From Kordia sp. TARA_039_SRF (GTDB lineage: Bacteria; Bacteroidota; Bacteroidia; Flavobacteriales; Flavobacteriaceae), in contig SMNH02000001.1 of assembly GCA_006383075.2 (NCBI GenBank), positions 618,430 to 682,429 of the forward strand: a stretch of DNA of 64,000 nucleotides, read 5' to 3'. Below are positions 44,869-52,094 of the stretch, in pieces (position 1 is the first letter of the stretch; every line of letters starts with the position of its first letter). Position numbers and translations under genes: made by a program. Under the pieces are notes generated by a model. It had not been told where the DNA came from, did no database searches, and was given only the letters and a program-made list of their open reading frames with translations.

Positions 44869-45291
44869 ATGGCGCTAGAAAATAAAATAAAACAAGCAAG
44901 AAAATTATTAAACATGTCGCAAGTAGAGGCGGCACAAGCAAGCGGATTGCAACAAAATGTAATATCTGATATTGAGCGTGGCAAAAAAGTGTTTATTCCA
45001 ACGGACTATCTTTCTTTTTTACAAAACAAAGGCATTGACATTAATTCGTTGTTTAACAATGATGTTCCGGTACACTTTAAAAACGACGCGGTACTAAACC
45101 CAAAAAATCCATTTAACAACGATATCCTGCGCAAAAATATTATTGAGGTAGTTGATGAACGCTTGACTGAAAAAATGGCTAAAATCGAAGAAATACTCTA
45201 TACAATGCTGGCAGATATAAAAGCTAAAGAACTTAAAAATGCTATTGAAAGTGTAATAAAAACTACATCGAAAGCTGAACTTGATGAATAA
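44869..45291 (+). CDS. Cro/CI-type (XRE) repressor
   Basis: The 140-residue protein carries an XRE helix-turn-helix at its N-terminus (IKQARKLLNMSQVEAAQASGLQQNVISDIERGKKVFIPTDYLSFLQNKGIDINSLF, about residues 6-62). A linker and a C-terminal helix able to form a coiled coil follow (VVDERLTEKMAKIEEILYTMLADIKAKELKNAIES). There is no LexA/CI peptidase domain. Apart from the integrase it is the only clear rightward gene in the prophage, as expected for a lysogeny repressor. Its 3' end overlaps the opposing gene by 29 bp. Confidence 0.8.
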   Translation: MALENKIKQARKLLNMSQVEAAQASGLQQNVISDIERGKKVFIPTDYLSFLQNKGIDINSLFNNDVPVHFKNDAVLNPKNPFNNDILRKNIIEVVDERLTEKMAKIEEILYTMLADIKAKELKNAIESVIKTTSKAELDE

Positions 45292-45484
45292 GTGCATTTA
45301 GCAAATCAGTAAACTGAGTATCTGTACTTTTACTAACTTCACTTTTTAACTCAGTCAATAACGCGTAAATTTTCTCCTGAAATTCATCTTCAGTAAACCT
45401 ACCCTTTTTCTTTTCTTCTTCCAGTAAGTGGAATTGCTTGGTAAGAACCATAATTTTACAATAATAGCTAATTCCTTTACTCAT
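45263..45484 (-). CDS. Unknown 73-residue protein
   Basis: A charged helical protein (MSKGISYYCKIMVLTKQFHLLEEEKKKGRFTEDEFQEKIYALLTEL). The ATG at 45484 gives an 8-bp overlap with the upstream membrane protein gene; a longer frame would overlap by 44 bp. Its end overlaps the repressor gene tail to tail. Confidence 0.6.
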   Translation of the reverse strand: MSKGISYYCKIMVLTKQFHLLEEEKKKGRFTEDEFQEKIYALLTELKSEVSKSTDTQFTDLLNALIHQVQLSM

Positions 45485-45977
45485 TGCGGCTTTCTTTTTC
45501 TTTACGGGTTGATTCAACATACTTTTCCAGCATTTCCATTTTTAGGTTTAAGGCTTTGTCTAAAAAAAGTAATTTTTTCTTTATCCAATAAATTATAACA
45601 AGCAACAGCGAGGAACTGCCTACAATGTACAACCAAGTAATAGGATCTTCTGCACTCATGCTAGATTGAACGTAAAAAAACTGTAAGAAATAGCAAAATA
45701 GAGGTACTAAAATGACTAGCAGATAAAAGCGTAACTGTTTTTCATCTATCCAAAACAAAAAACCTACAATTATAAGTAGTGGAGAAATTGTTTGCATTAA
45801 AGACCATATATACGCTGACGTATTATTGTAGTTATGAAGATTAACCAGCTCAATGTTGAACATTTTAAATAGCTTATCGAGGTATAGTACTAACCCCGAT
45901 AATGCTATTAAAAATGCGCCAAAGCCTTTAGTTACCTTCTTCGGTGTCGGTGTCGGTTTCTGCGGTACTTGTGTCAT
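45477..45977 (-). CDS. Membrane protein with four predicted helices, possible holin-type
   Basis: The 166-residue protein has hydrophobic stretches GAFLIALSGLVLYLDKLF, IWSLMQTISPLLIIVGFLFWI, FYLLVILVPLFCYFLQFFYV and WLYIVGSSSLLLVIIYWI, and a charged C-terminal helix. It overlaps the upstream lipoprotein gene by 50 bp. A multi-pass membrane protein overlapping a short lipoprotein is reminiscent of lysis cassettes, but no endolysin is next to it, so holin is only a suggestion. Confidence 0.6.
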   Translation of the reverse strand: MTQVPQKPTPTPKKVTKGFGAFLIALSGLVLYLDKLFKMFNIELVNLHNYNNTSAYIWSLMQTISPLLIIVGFLFWIDEKQLRFYLLVILVPLFCYFLQFFYVQSSMSAEDPITWLYIVGSSSLLLVIIYWIKKKLLFLDKALNLKMEMLEKYVESTRKEKESRNE

Positions 45978-46125
45978 TTGTTGTTCCTTGGTCGCCTGGA
46001 CGCACGACGTCCTTCTTGTCTACCAGTTGTATATTGTCTTCTTCATTTAACGCGGTTGGCTCGCAACCAACGGTAAAAAATAATACACATACTAATACTG
46101 CGGCAATTGTTACTAATTTTTTCAT
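45928..46125 (-). CDS. Small lipoprotein
   Basis: The 65-residue protein has a signal peptide with lipobox FTVGC (Cys near residue 21) and an acidic mature part (TALNEEDNIQLVDKKDVVRPGDQG, then a Thr/Asp/Glu-rich tail). It should be anchored in the outer or inner membrane. It overlaps the membrane protein gene by 50 bp in another frame. An outer spanin-like role is possible but the tail is not Pro-rich. Confidence 0.7.
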   Translation of the reverse strand: MKKLVTIAAVLVCVLFFTVGCEPTALNEEDNIQLVDKKDVVRPGDQGTTNDTSTAETDTDTEEGN

Positions 46126-46129
46126 TGTA

Positions 46130-46172
46130 GTTAAATTTAAGTTTATATCTCATAAAGATACTTAAATTTAAC
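46130..46172 (-). promoter_or_regulatory. 13-bp perfect inverted repeat directly before the lipoprotein ATG
   Basis: GTTAAATTTAAGT (46130-46142) and ACTTAAATTTAAC (46160-46172) pair perfectly. ATCT/AGAT inside can extend the stem with a bulge. In the mRNA this hairpin ends 5 nt before the start codon. A promoter-like TTTCCCCCTATACGG lies about 25 bp upstream. Confidence 0.6.
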
Positions 46173-46305
46173 AAAACTACATGCGCCATTACCGTATAGG
46201 GGGAAAGAGGTATTGCAACGCTACCATCATGGCTAAAGTAAAGGATAATACGACAAAAAACAATAAGTTTTCGACGTATAGCACTTTTTGTGAGCCATTT
46301 CTTTA

Positions 46306-46340
46306 TAGGCGTTATCGTAATTATATAACGCCTATTTTTT
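46306..46340 (+). terminator. Rightward intrinsic terminator
   Basis: TAGGCGTTAT (46306-46315) and ATAACGCCTA (46325-46334) form a perfect 10-bp stem followed by T6 on the plus strand. No rightward gene ends here. It implies a short plus-strand RNA in 46130-46340 or antisense readthrough control. Confidence 0.6.
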
Positions 46341-46363
46341 GCATAGGTAGTACTACGTAATTG

Positions 46364-46609
46364 CTACTCGGTTTCTTGCCTGTCGGTTAGTAAGCTTTCT
46401 ATTACATTTAAAAAACTTGCCAAATTTTCGTAGGTAAACTTTAGCTCGTGGTTTTTTCGTGGGTTGGTACTTAGCGCACTTAGTACGCAGTGGTCGTACA
46501 TAATATGCAAATCTTTAAGTAATAAGCTTACATCAGCAGTATTGTGAAGTTCTTTTACTGCTTTTACAATTTGTTTCTTTGTCTGTTTTTTTTCGTTGTT
46601 CTTTGTCAT
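46364..46609 (-). CDS. Small helical protein, paralogue of the 33k and 44k proteins
   Basis: The 81-residue protein starts MTKNNEKKQTKKQIVKAVKELHN and continues DVSLLLKDLHIMYDHCVLSALSTNPRKN, ending with helix FTYENLASFLNVIESLL. The match to 44512-44736 is clear over the first 50 residues. Its start codon region is perfectly complementary to its own leader over 18 nt, so translation is probably controlled by RNA structure. Function unknown. Confidence 0.7.
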   Translation of the reverse strand: MTKNNEKKQTKKQIVKAVKELHNTADVSLLLKDLHIMYDHCVLSALSTNPRKNHELKFTYENLASFLNVIESLLTDRQETE

Positions 46610-46695
46610 AATATAGAATAAAAGCGCCTTCAAGTGGTGACAAAGAACAACGAAACTCGAAGTAATTACGGACTCACACCGATACTCTTGAAGGC
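46591..46695 (-). ncRNA. Structured 5' leader with 18-nt anti-start sequence (46k)
   Basis: The closing stem is GCCTTCAAG (46695-46687) with CTTGAAGGC (46634-46626). Just inside its 3' arm, TTTCGTTGTTCTTTGTCA (46655-46638) is the exact reverse complement of the first coding bases TGACAAAGAACAACGAAA (46608-46591). Long pairing would bury the ATG. The leader starts at a TATATTTG promoter (46758-46751). Confidence 0.65.
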
Positions 46696-46750
46696 TATGA
46701 TTAATAAAAATTTGTTTAGAAATAAATGTATTTCGCTTTCTTTGTCAAGG

Positions 46751-46766
46751 CAAATATAGGGAAAAA
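46751..46766 (-). promoter_or_regulatory. Promoter of the 46k leader
   Basis: TTTTTCCC followed directly by TATATTTG on the minus strand. It matches the 33k leader promoter. Confidence 0.6.
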
Positions 46767-46769
46767 TAT

Positions 46770-46922
46770 TTATAGTTTGAAAAATGGTTTCAAAAATACA
46801 CGATATACTAGTCTTTTAAATCGACACCATTCAATATGAAACTTTAAAAAACCAGCTTGTGTCGTGTTCGGATATTTAACAATAGTTTCACGCTCGGATT
46901 GGTTTAATATTGGTTTTTTCAT
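46770..46922 (-). CDS. 50-residue basic microprotein
   Basis: An ATG-initiated frame encodes MKKPILNQSERETIVKYPNT to VYRVFLKPFFKL. It is basic and aromatic, with no known domain. It is the last gene of the leftward microprotein chain from 47754 and ends just before the 46k leader promoter. Evidence is frame, context and composition only. Confidence 0.5.
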   Translation of the reverse strand: MKKPILNQSERETIVKYPNTTQAGFLKFHIEWCRFKRLVYRVFLKPFFKL

Positions 46923-46962
46923 GATGTTTTCGCCTATGTTTTGGTTTTGGCATAACTACAGA

Positions 46963-47127
46963 CTAAATAGTTACTAGTAACTTGATTTGTTTTGCTTCAA
47001 TACAATGTAGAACATTTGTAACTGTATAACAGTTTTCTCGTAGAACTATTTCTTCTCCAATTCTCGGGATTTCAACAACTTCAATTTCCTCTTGTTTTAG
47101 TTTGAAGTGTAGTGTTACTTTTTTCAT
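46963..47127 (-). CDS. 54-residue microprotein, beta-rich
   Basis: The frame encodes MKKVTLHFKLKQEEIEVVEIPRIGEEI, then CYTVTNVLHCIEAKQIKLLVTI, an alternating pattern that looks like a small beta-barrel. The ATG is preceded by ACAGTAGAAACT, the junction motif seen throughout the early region. It lies 16 bp after the 85-residue gene. Confidence 0.6.
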   Translation of the reverse strand: MKKVTLHFKLKQEEIEVVEIPRIGEEIVLRENCYTVTNVLHCIEAKQIKLLVTI

Positions 47128-47143
47128 AGTTTCTACTGTGTTT

Positions 47144-47401
47144 TTAGCTGTTAATACATTCGTCTATATCCTCAATACACATGTGGCAACAATCATTCTC
47201 CTTCTTTACGCTTTGATTAACTAACATATTACCGCGCGGGCTTTCCTGTATTTCTCTAATATTTACAGGAACTTGAATTGTATTAAATCCATTGTTAATG
47301 TCATCTACATTACGAGTATCTTGATAAGATATTAGTGCAACTGTTTTATCTCCATCACCAGCGAATTGAATAATTTCTATATTTTTAATAATATCTTTCA
47401 T
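47144..47401 (-). CDS. Unknown 85-residue protein with C-terminal Cys cluster
   Basis: The protein is beta-like in its first 60 residues (IEIIQFAGDGDKTVALISYQDTRNVDDINNGFNTIQVPVNI). It ends with CCHMCIEDIDEC, a possible metal or disulphide site. Function unknown; it belongs to the microprotein operon. Confidence 0.6.
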   Translation of the reverse strand: MKDIIKNIEIIQFAGDGDKTVALISYQDTRNVDDINNGFNTIQVPVNIREIQESPRGNMLVNQSVKKENDCCHMCIEDIDECINS

Positions 47402-47433
47402 GTTGATATATTTACTGTTATTAGATTTTTAAA

Positions 47434-47556
47434 TCATTTTTTCTTTCTGTTATTAGGTTTGTTGCTTTTGTGAGCTTTGTATAGGTTCCAAATAAAAACC
47501 GCGCCATAAATAAGTACCAATACTATACAGGCAATTATAATAAGAGTTGTAGTCAT
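47434..47556 (-). CDS. 40-residue single-pass membrane microprotein
   Basis: MTTTLIIIACIVLVLIYGAVFIWNLY forms one transmembrane helix, followed by a very basic tail (KAHKSNKPNNRKKK). It starts 3 bp after the preceding gene, which supports co-translation. Confidence 0.6.
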   Translation of the reverse strand: MTTTLIIIACIVLVLIYGAVFIWNLYKAHKSNKPNNRKKK

Positions 47557-47559
47557 TGG

Positions 47560-47754
47560 TTAATGTTTTTCTTTTACAATAATGAGTTTGTTTTTGTCGA
47601 TATTGACACCTTGGTCAATACCAACTGGCTGTAAGTTTTTTTTGAGGACTCTAAATGTAATTGTTTTTTTAGTAGCATCAAAAGGGTAATCCGTAGCTTG
47701 GTACCAATGGTTTGTTTTGAGTCCGTGTTCGGCTAATAGTGGTTCTACAATCAT
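47560..47754 (-). CDS. Unknown 64-residue protein, first gene of the microprotein operon
   Basis: The protein (MIVEPLLAEHGLKTNHWYQATDYPFDATKKTITFRVLKK to KLIIVKEKH) is compact and alpha/beta-like. It is transcribed from the operator/promoter at 47850. Function unknown. Confidence 0.6.
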   Translation of the reverse strand: MIVEPLLAEHGLKTNHWYQATDYPFDATKKTITFRVLKKNLQPVGIDQGVNIDKNKLIIVKEKH

Positions 47755-47849
47755 CGTAACTGTTTTAAGTTAAAAAAAATTAGCATCGACGGTAGAAAAA
47801 TAGGAAAGTATGAAAAGACTTTATATCTTTACACCGTGACTGAGAAACA

Positions 47850-47885
47850 CAAATGTATAAAAATTTTCTATACTTTTTAGAAAAT
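47850..47885 (-). promoter_or_regulatory. Operator/promoter, family ii (47k)
   Basis: The -7 box TACATTTG (47857-47850) is followed upstream by TATAGAAAATTTTTA. An inverted repeat ATTTTCTA/TAGAAAAT (47863-47870 and 47878-47885) covers the -33 region. It matches the promoters at 36221 and 52649. Confidence 0.6.
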
Positions 47886-47900
47886 ATTTATACAAAATAA

Positions 47901-47930
47901 AAAACGCTAGCAACTGCTGGCGTTTTTTTT
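47901..47930. terminator. Bidirectional terminator after the capsid operon
   Basis: CGCTAGC (47905-47911), a 4-nt loop and GCTGGCG (47916-47922), with A- and T-runs on both sides. It ends the leftward protease-capsid-tail transcript and insulates the next operon. Confidence 0.75.
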
Positions 47931-47997
47931 ATGCAAAAAAAGTGGCTACAACTAAAAGCTGCAACCACTCAAAAATAAACGAACTAAAAACTTCGTT

Positions 47998-48816
47998 TTA
48001 CGTGCGGGTTTTTTCAATAAATCGCATATTACCTGAACCGCCCATCATAGCGGTAAAGGTAATTGTTGCATTTTCTATACCGCCCCAACCATTTGCTAGG
48101 TTTAAAATAAATGTACCATCGTCTACAATAGATGCAGGAATAGATCCACCACTACCAATAAGGGTATATACTTCGCCAGCAACAGCGTTTTCTAAGGTTG
48201 TTATCTGGGTAACTTGAGTGTTTTCAGTCAACTGATATTCTCCAGGTCCATTACTAACATCAATTTCGGTAGTATCGGCTGGCACAACGGTTGGCGTAGC
48301 AAAGGTAAATGTGCCTGTATAGCGTCCTGGAATTTCTTTGGTTTTGGTAAACTGCTGAAATTTTAGCAAATACATTGCGCTTTCATTGTTGTTGGTACCT
48401 TCTGGTATCAAGGTTAATGGCGCGCATTTGCTTCCGTACATTTTATAATAACTATCTCCGCTACCGCACTTGCCTATTTTCACGCCTAGTACAATGCCTT
48501 CGCCTGTGTAGTTGGCTAGCAATTCTTCAATTTCGAGCGTTTGCCCAGGATATGAAAACTCAGGCAATGTACTGATACTAATATTATCTTCGTCGCCTTC
48601 ACCCGTTAACGGAAGGCTAGTTTTGCTGTTGGTTACCTGTAGCTTAGTCCAGTAAGCATCAGAAGCAACTACATAAGTACCTGTCATGGTTACTTTACCA
48701 GCATCGCGAGCTGGCTCGCTCACGATGTCGGTTGCTTTTATTAGGACAATTTCAAGGGATTTGCTTTCAGCGCCACCATCACCTTTTTGTATTAAATCTG
48801 GTATTACGTATGACAT
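47998..48816 (-). CDS. Tail tube-type or capsid-associated protein with C-terminal module shared with the capsid
   Basis: The 272-residue protein has a beta-rich N-terminal part (MSYVIPDLIQKGDGGAESKSLEIVLIKATDI) like phage tail tube proteins. Residues about 190-272 form a separate module (TQITTLENAVAGEVYTLIGSGG to MRFIEKTRT) that also occurs twice at the end of the capsid protein encoded just upstream. It is the last gene of the capsid operon. Tail tube is a reasonable guess; the module suggests a surface decoration domain. Confidence 0.65.
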   Translation of the reverse strand: MSYVIPDLIQKGDGGAESKSLEIVLIKATDIVSEPARDAGKVTMTGTYVVASDAYWTKLQVTNSKTSLPLTGEGDEDNISISTLPEFSYPGQTLEIEELLANYTGEGIVLGVKIGKCGSGDSYYKMYGSKCAPLTLIPEGTNNNESAMYLLKFQQFTKTKEIPGRYTGTFTFATPTVVPADTTEIDVSNGPGEYQLTENTQVTQITTLENAVAGEVYTLIGSGGSIPASIVDDGTFILNLANGWGGIENATITFTAMMGGSGNMRFIEKTRT

Positions 48817-48844
48817 AATTTCTGTTTTTTTAAAAGGTTAATGA

Positions 48845-51052
48845 TTAAGACGTTTGTACACGCGATGTTTCGATGAACTTAACGCCGTTGTATAAGAACG
48901 TTATAGTGCTGTTTAGTACACTGTTAAACGTGCCACCTACAAGCGTAAAGTTTGTATTGGTTGCAACGGTAGTTCCATTTGTTTCACTACCAATTTTAAT
49001 AGTGTATTTTTCACCTTCAACCGCATTGGTAATGTTTGCTAATGCTGTTGCACCTGTGTTGGCGTTGGTTACAAAGTACGTTCCTGCTGTGGCATCGTAC
49101 GTAGTAGCATCTGCCGCTACGGTAATTTGCTCAGTACTTACTACAGCACTAGCTTCTGTACGACTATATTCTACTACCTTACCGCCATCATAGCCAATAA
49201 GTTTTATAACATTACCCGAAGCAAGTGTAAAGTTACCGTCGAGCAAAACTACATTGGCTCCAGCTACAAGTGTACTTGGAAAAGTGTCTGGGTTTCCGTG
49301 TAAGTAGTATTCTTGCCCTGCTACAACATCATCTAGTTGAGTAATGTTGGTTGCTGTGGTATTTAATGCGCCAACAGTTAATGCATGATGCGTTGCTACG
49401 CTTGGCGTTGCATCATTTTTAGCTACAGGCACATATACATCTGTTAAGATTTCTACATCGTTACTGAAGAAAATTTGGTCCTCATAGGTTAATGCTGCGT
49501 TAGGATCAACCGCTGCACCAAATGCTTTTACATACACGCCAAGCTTGTAATCTGCCATTCCTTTAATGGAACGCTCATAGTTTTCTAAGCGCACAATGCT
49601 ATCTTCACCATTTACATGGTTCATTAAGCCAATGTTATCATCAGTTGTTACGTACATAAAGCCGCTTCCATTCAATTGTGCGTGTGGCACAAACTTGATG
49701 TTTTGATACTTGTTAACATAACTGTCATCTGGGTTGTAGTTAACGTTAGTACCCTGTTGCTGTTCTCTTATTTTATGATATGCAATATGCAAATCTTGTG
49801 ATAATCCTAATACAAGATTTGGATTAATGCGGAAATCGTATGGTAAGCGTTTCACAAAACTTTCTACGTAATCGAAGATGTTTGTTTCTGTTGGTTCACC
49901 TAACTTATACGATAAGTAGTTAACATCGCGGTTATTTAAACAGATTTTTAACAATCCGTCCATTGCATTTAAGTAACTACCTGCAACGCCTTCATGAATA
50001 GCAGGATCTGCATACACGCCTTTAAAGATGGAAATTTTATCCTCTTTACGTGCTTGCTTCAATAACTCTCTGATTAAGAATAACGGAAAGCTAGTATCAT
50101 AAGGATTACTGCTTGGTTTAAAAAATTGTTGCAACCATGATTTTTCAATCTGCTTTAAGTCTTTGCTTTCCCACTTAATATCAATTTGCTTATCAAAAAC
50201 CTTATTGATTATAGGAACAAAGCGCTGTTTGTTGTTTGGTAAGAATGAATTTTTGTAAGCTTGTGTAACACTTCCTGTAGTGATGCTTGTAAAGGTCAGT
50301 TGATCTGAAATTCCAGAAATAATATTCCAATGTGATGGAATGTCATTACCATCCATTAGCATACTCATGATTTCAGTAGTGTTTCTACGTGCGTATGCGC
50401 CTAAGTCTTCGTTAAGCTTCGCTATGTTTACAGGATCAAACGTGGTAGATGCTTTTGGAATAACACCCGCTTTTAATCCTTCAATAGCACTTGCATTCCA
50501 AGGGCGTTCTGCGCTGTCGTAGCTTTGTCCGCTACCGAATAAGTGTGTTGCTGTATATTTCACTTGTTTTGATTGTTGTGCGTTACCTGTAACGATAGCT
50601 TCTGGCACGCCTGGTTCTGGGTCTTTTTCTAAGGCTGCTATTTGTCCTTCTTGCTCTTTGTTTTTGGCTAGTAAATCAGTATTGGCTTTGATAAGTTCTT
50701 GCATTTGTTGTGCTACTGTTTTACCGTCAGCATCTGGCACAATTGGAGCATCATCTTCTCCTGTTGGTGTGTTTTCTGCTGCTTGTACATCTTTTACAAA
50801 GTCCGCATACATCTGCGAAGCTTGTGCTTCGTCTTGATTGGCGGTAATAAGTCTGTTAAATTCTGCAGCAAAGATGTCTGCGAACTTGAGTTGATCGCCA
50901 ACAGGTTCTTTATTGCCTGCGGCAAACTTGTTAAGCTTTTCCTTCTCATCGGCTGATAGGTTTAAAAGCTTATTATGTGAAGCTTCTAAACCCAAACACT
51001 GGAGAGCATTGGCTTGTATGGAAGCCCAATTTTTGATTTTTGATTTTTTCAT
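48845..51052 (-). CDS. Major capsid protein with built-in scaffold and two C-terminal decoration modules
   Basis: The 735-residue protein is longer than usual. Residues 1 to about 190 are charged and helical (MQELIKANTDLLAKNKEQEGQIAALEK) and act like a scaffold or delta domain; a maturation protease gene lies directly upstream. Residues about 200-550 look like an HK97-type coat (ARRNTTEIMSMLMDGNDIPSHW, DFRINPNLVLGLSQDLHIAYHKIREQQQG, ADYKLGVYVKAFGAAVDPNAALTYEDQIFF). Residues about 555-735 are two related modules ending VVEYSR and KFIETSR. The assignment rests on operon position and architecture, not on a named family match. Confidence 0.75.
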   Translation of the reverse strand: MKKSKIKNWASIQANALQCLGLEASHNKLLNLSADEKEKLNKFAAGNKEPVGDQLKFADIFAAEFNRLITANQDEAQASQMYADFVKDVQAAENTPTGEDDAPIVPDADGKTVAQQMQELIKANTDLLAKNKEQEGQIAALEKDPEPGVPEAIVTGNAQQSKQVKYTATHLFGSGQSYDSAERPWNASAIEGLKAGVIPKASTTFDPVNIAKLNEDLGAYARRNTTEIMSMLMDGNDIPSHWNIISGISDQLTFTSITTGSVTQAYKNSFLPNNKQRFVPIINKVFDKQIDIKWESKDLKQIEKSWLQQFFKPSSNPYDTSFPLFLIRELLKQARKEDKISIFKGVYADPAIHEGVAGSYLNAMDGLLKICLNNRDVNYLSYKLGEPTETNIFDYVESFVKRLPYDFRINPNLVLGLSQDLHIAYHKIREQQQGTNVNYNPDDSYVNKYQNIKFVPHAQLNGSGFMYVTTDDNIGLMNHVNGEDSIVRLENYERSIKGMADYKLGVYVKAFGAAVDPNAALTYEDQIFFSNDVEILTDVYVPVAKNDATPSVATHHALTVGALNTTATNITQLDDVVAGQEYYLHGNPDTFPSTLVAGANVVLLDGNFTLASGNVIKLIGYDGGKVVEYSRTEASAVVSTEQITVAADATTYDATAGTYFVTNANTGATALANITNAVEGEKYTIKIGSETNGTTVATNTNFTLVGGTFNSVLNSTITFLYNGVKFIETSRVQTS

Positions 51053-51070
51053 GTCTTTGTGTTTATGATT

Positions 51071-51949
51071 TTAAAAAGTGGATATTAATGTTCTTGTACT
51101 TGCTATGAATTTTACTTTATCAATAGCAGCTTCTAAGTTTCCAATACCATCGCATACACCCATTTCCAATGCTTCGTCTGCATAAAACATTTTACCAGTT
51201 AGTAAGCCTGGTACTTCCTTCACATTTGGACGCGATGCTTTGAAATAGTTTTGAAATTTGATAGCCAACGGATTTAAAAACTCTTTTTTGATTTCGGAGT
51301 ATTTACCTTCCAGTGCTAGTTTAAAGGATTTGTTTTTGTCTTCAGATTGGTCAGCTTCTATAATATGTTCAATGATACCAGCCTCTTCATACATTTTGCT
51401 GTAGTCATATATAGTAAGCATTATACCTATACTTCCAAATGCAGCAGTAATGTCATTTTCTGCCATTAAGAAGTCGGTGTTGCAGTTTTTCCAAAGATTG
51501 CAGCTAGCGCAATTATCTACTAATGAAACAACTGGCTTTTGGCGGGTTTTTAAGAAATCTAAATAAGGAGCTACACTTCCTACGGTGCCGCCACCTGAAT
51601 CGTCGTGCCATATTTGACCAACAATATTTGGATGCGCGTCAAATGCTTTCATAAATTCTAAAAGCTCATCGGTGCCCCAACGCCGCCAACTACCATACTT
51701 TTGCATGCTGCCAATACAACGAACAATACCAACCGAATCAGGCGGTATTTCTTCTTCAAATGTGTTTACAGCGCGGCCAGCACTATCAACTACTTGCATT
51801 ACCGATGCAGCCTCAATGGCTCTTACACCTGTGTTTTCCGAAGCTTGCTGAATACTTAGAGCTGCTTGTTTTGCATAGGTGTACGCTTGAGTTGGAGCAA
51901 CCATCCATAAACCTCGTTGTATTTCGTTGATATATGCTTGTGTATTCAT
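51071..51949 (-). CDS. S49-type prohead protease
   Basis: The 292-residue protein resembles SppA/phage lambda C-type serine peptidases and should cleave the scaffold part of the capsid protein. Visible features are the oxyanion strand segment GQIWHDDSGGGTVGSVAP (about residues 111-128), the probable nucleophile Ser149 in VDNCASCNLW, and the family-typical AENDITAAFGSIGIMLTIYDYSKMYEEAGI and GLLTGKMFYADEALEMGVCDGIG. It is the first gene of the capsid operon at P4. The Cys-rich surround of the nucleophile is unusual. Confidence 0.85.
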   Translation of the reverse strand: MNTQAYINEIQRGLWMVAPTQAYTYAKQAALSIQQASENTGVRAIEAASVMQVVDSAGRAVNTFEEEIPPDSVGIVRCIGSMQKYGSWRRWGTDELLEFMKAFDAHPNIVGQIWHDDSGGGTVGSVAPYLDFLKTRQKPVVSLVDNCASCNLWKNCNTDFLMAENDITAAFGSIGIMLTIYDYSKMYEEAGIIEHIIEADQSEDKNKSFKLALEGKYSEIKKEFLNPLAIKFQNYFKASRPNVKEVPGLLTGKMFYADEALEMGVCDGIGNLEAAIDKVKFIASTRTLISTF

Positions 51950-51967
51950 ATTATTGATTTATCAACG

Positions 51968-52003
51968 TAATGATACAACGGGAAGGAACTTTTAAAAAGG
52001 ACA
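51968..52003 (-). promoter_or_regulatory. Late promoter P4, capsid operon
   Basis: TGTCCTTTTT (52003-51994), a 17-nt spacer and the degenerate -7 box GTATCATTA (51976-51968). The ATG of the protease lies about 20 nt further on. Confidence 0.55.
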
Positions 52004-52094
52004 GTATTTTTTGTGAAATCTAAAATTGAAGTGTAGTATGTAGTTTTTTAGGTATAATTACGCGATAAAAACGCGGACACAACGCAACATAATT

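Noticed and set aside
45094..45297. Leftward ORF opposite the repressor gene
   Set aside because: It is a Phe/Tyr/Cys-rich antisense frame within a clear XRE repressor.
46230..46361. Rightward 43-residue ORF starting MAKVKDNTTK
   Set aside because: Its codons run through the terminator stem at 46306-46334 and its composition is not coding-like; a small RNA is the better reading.
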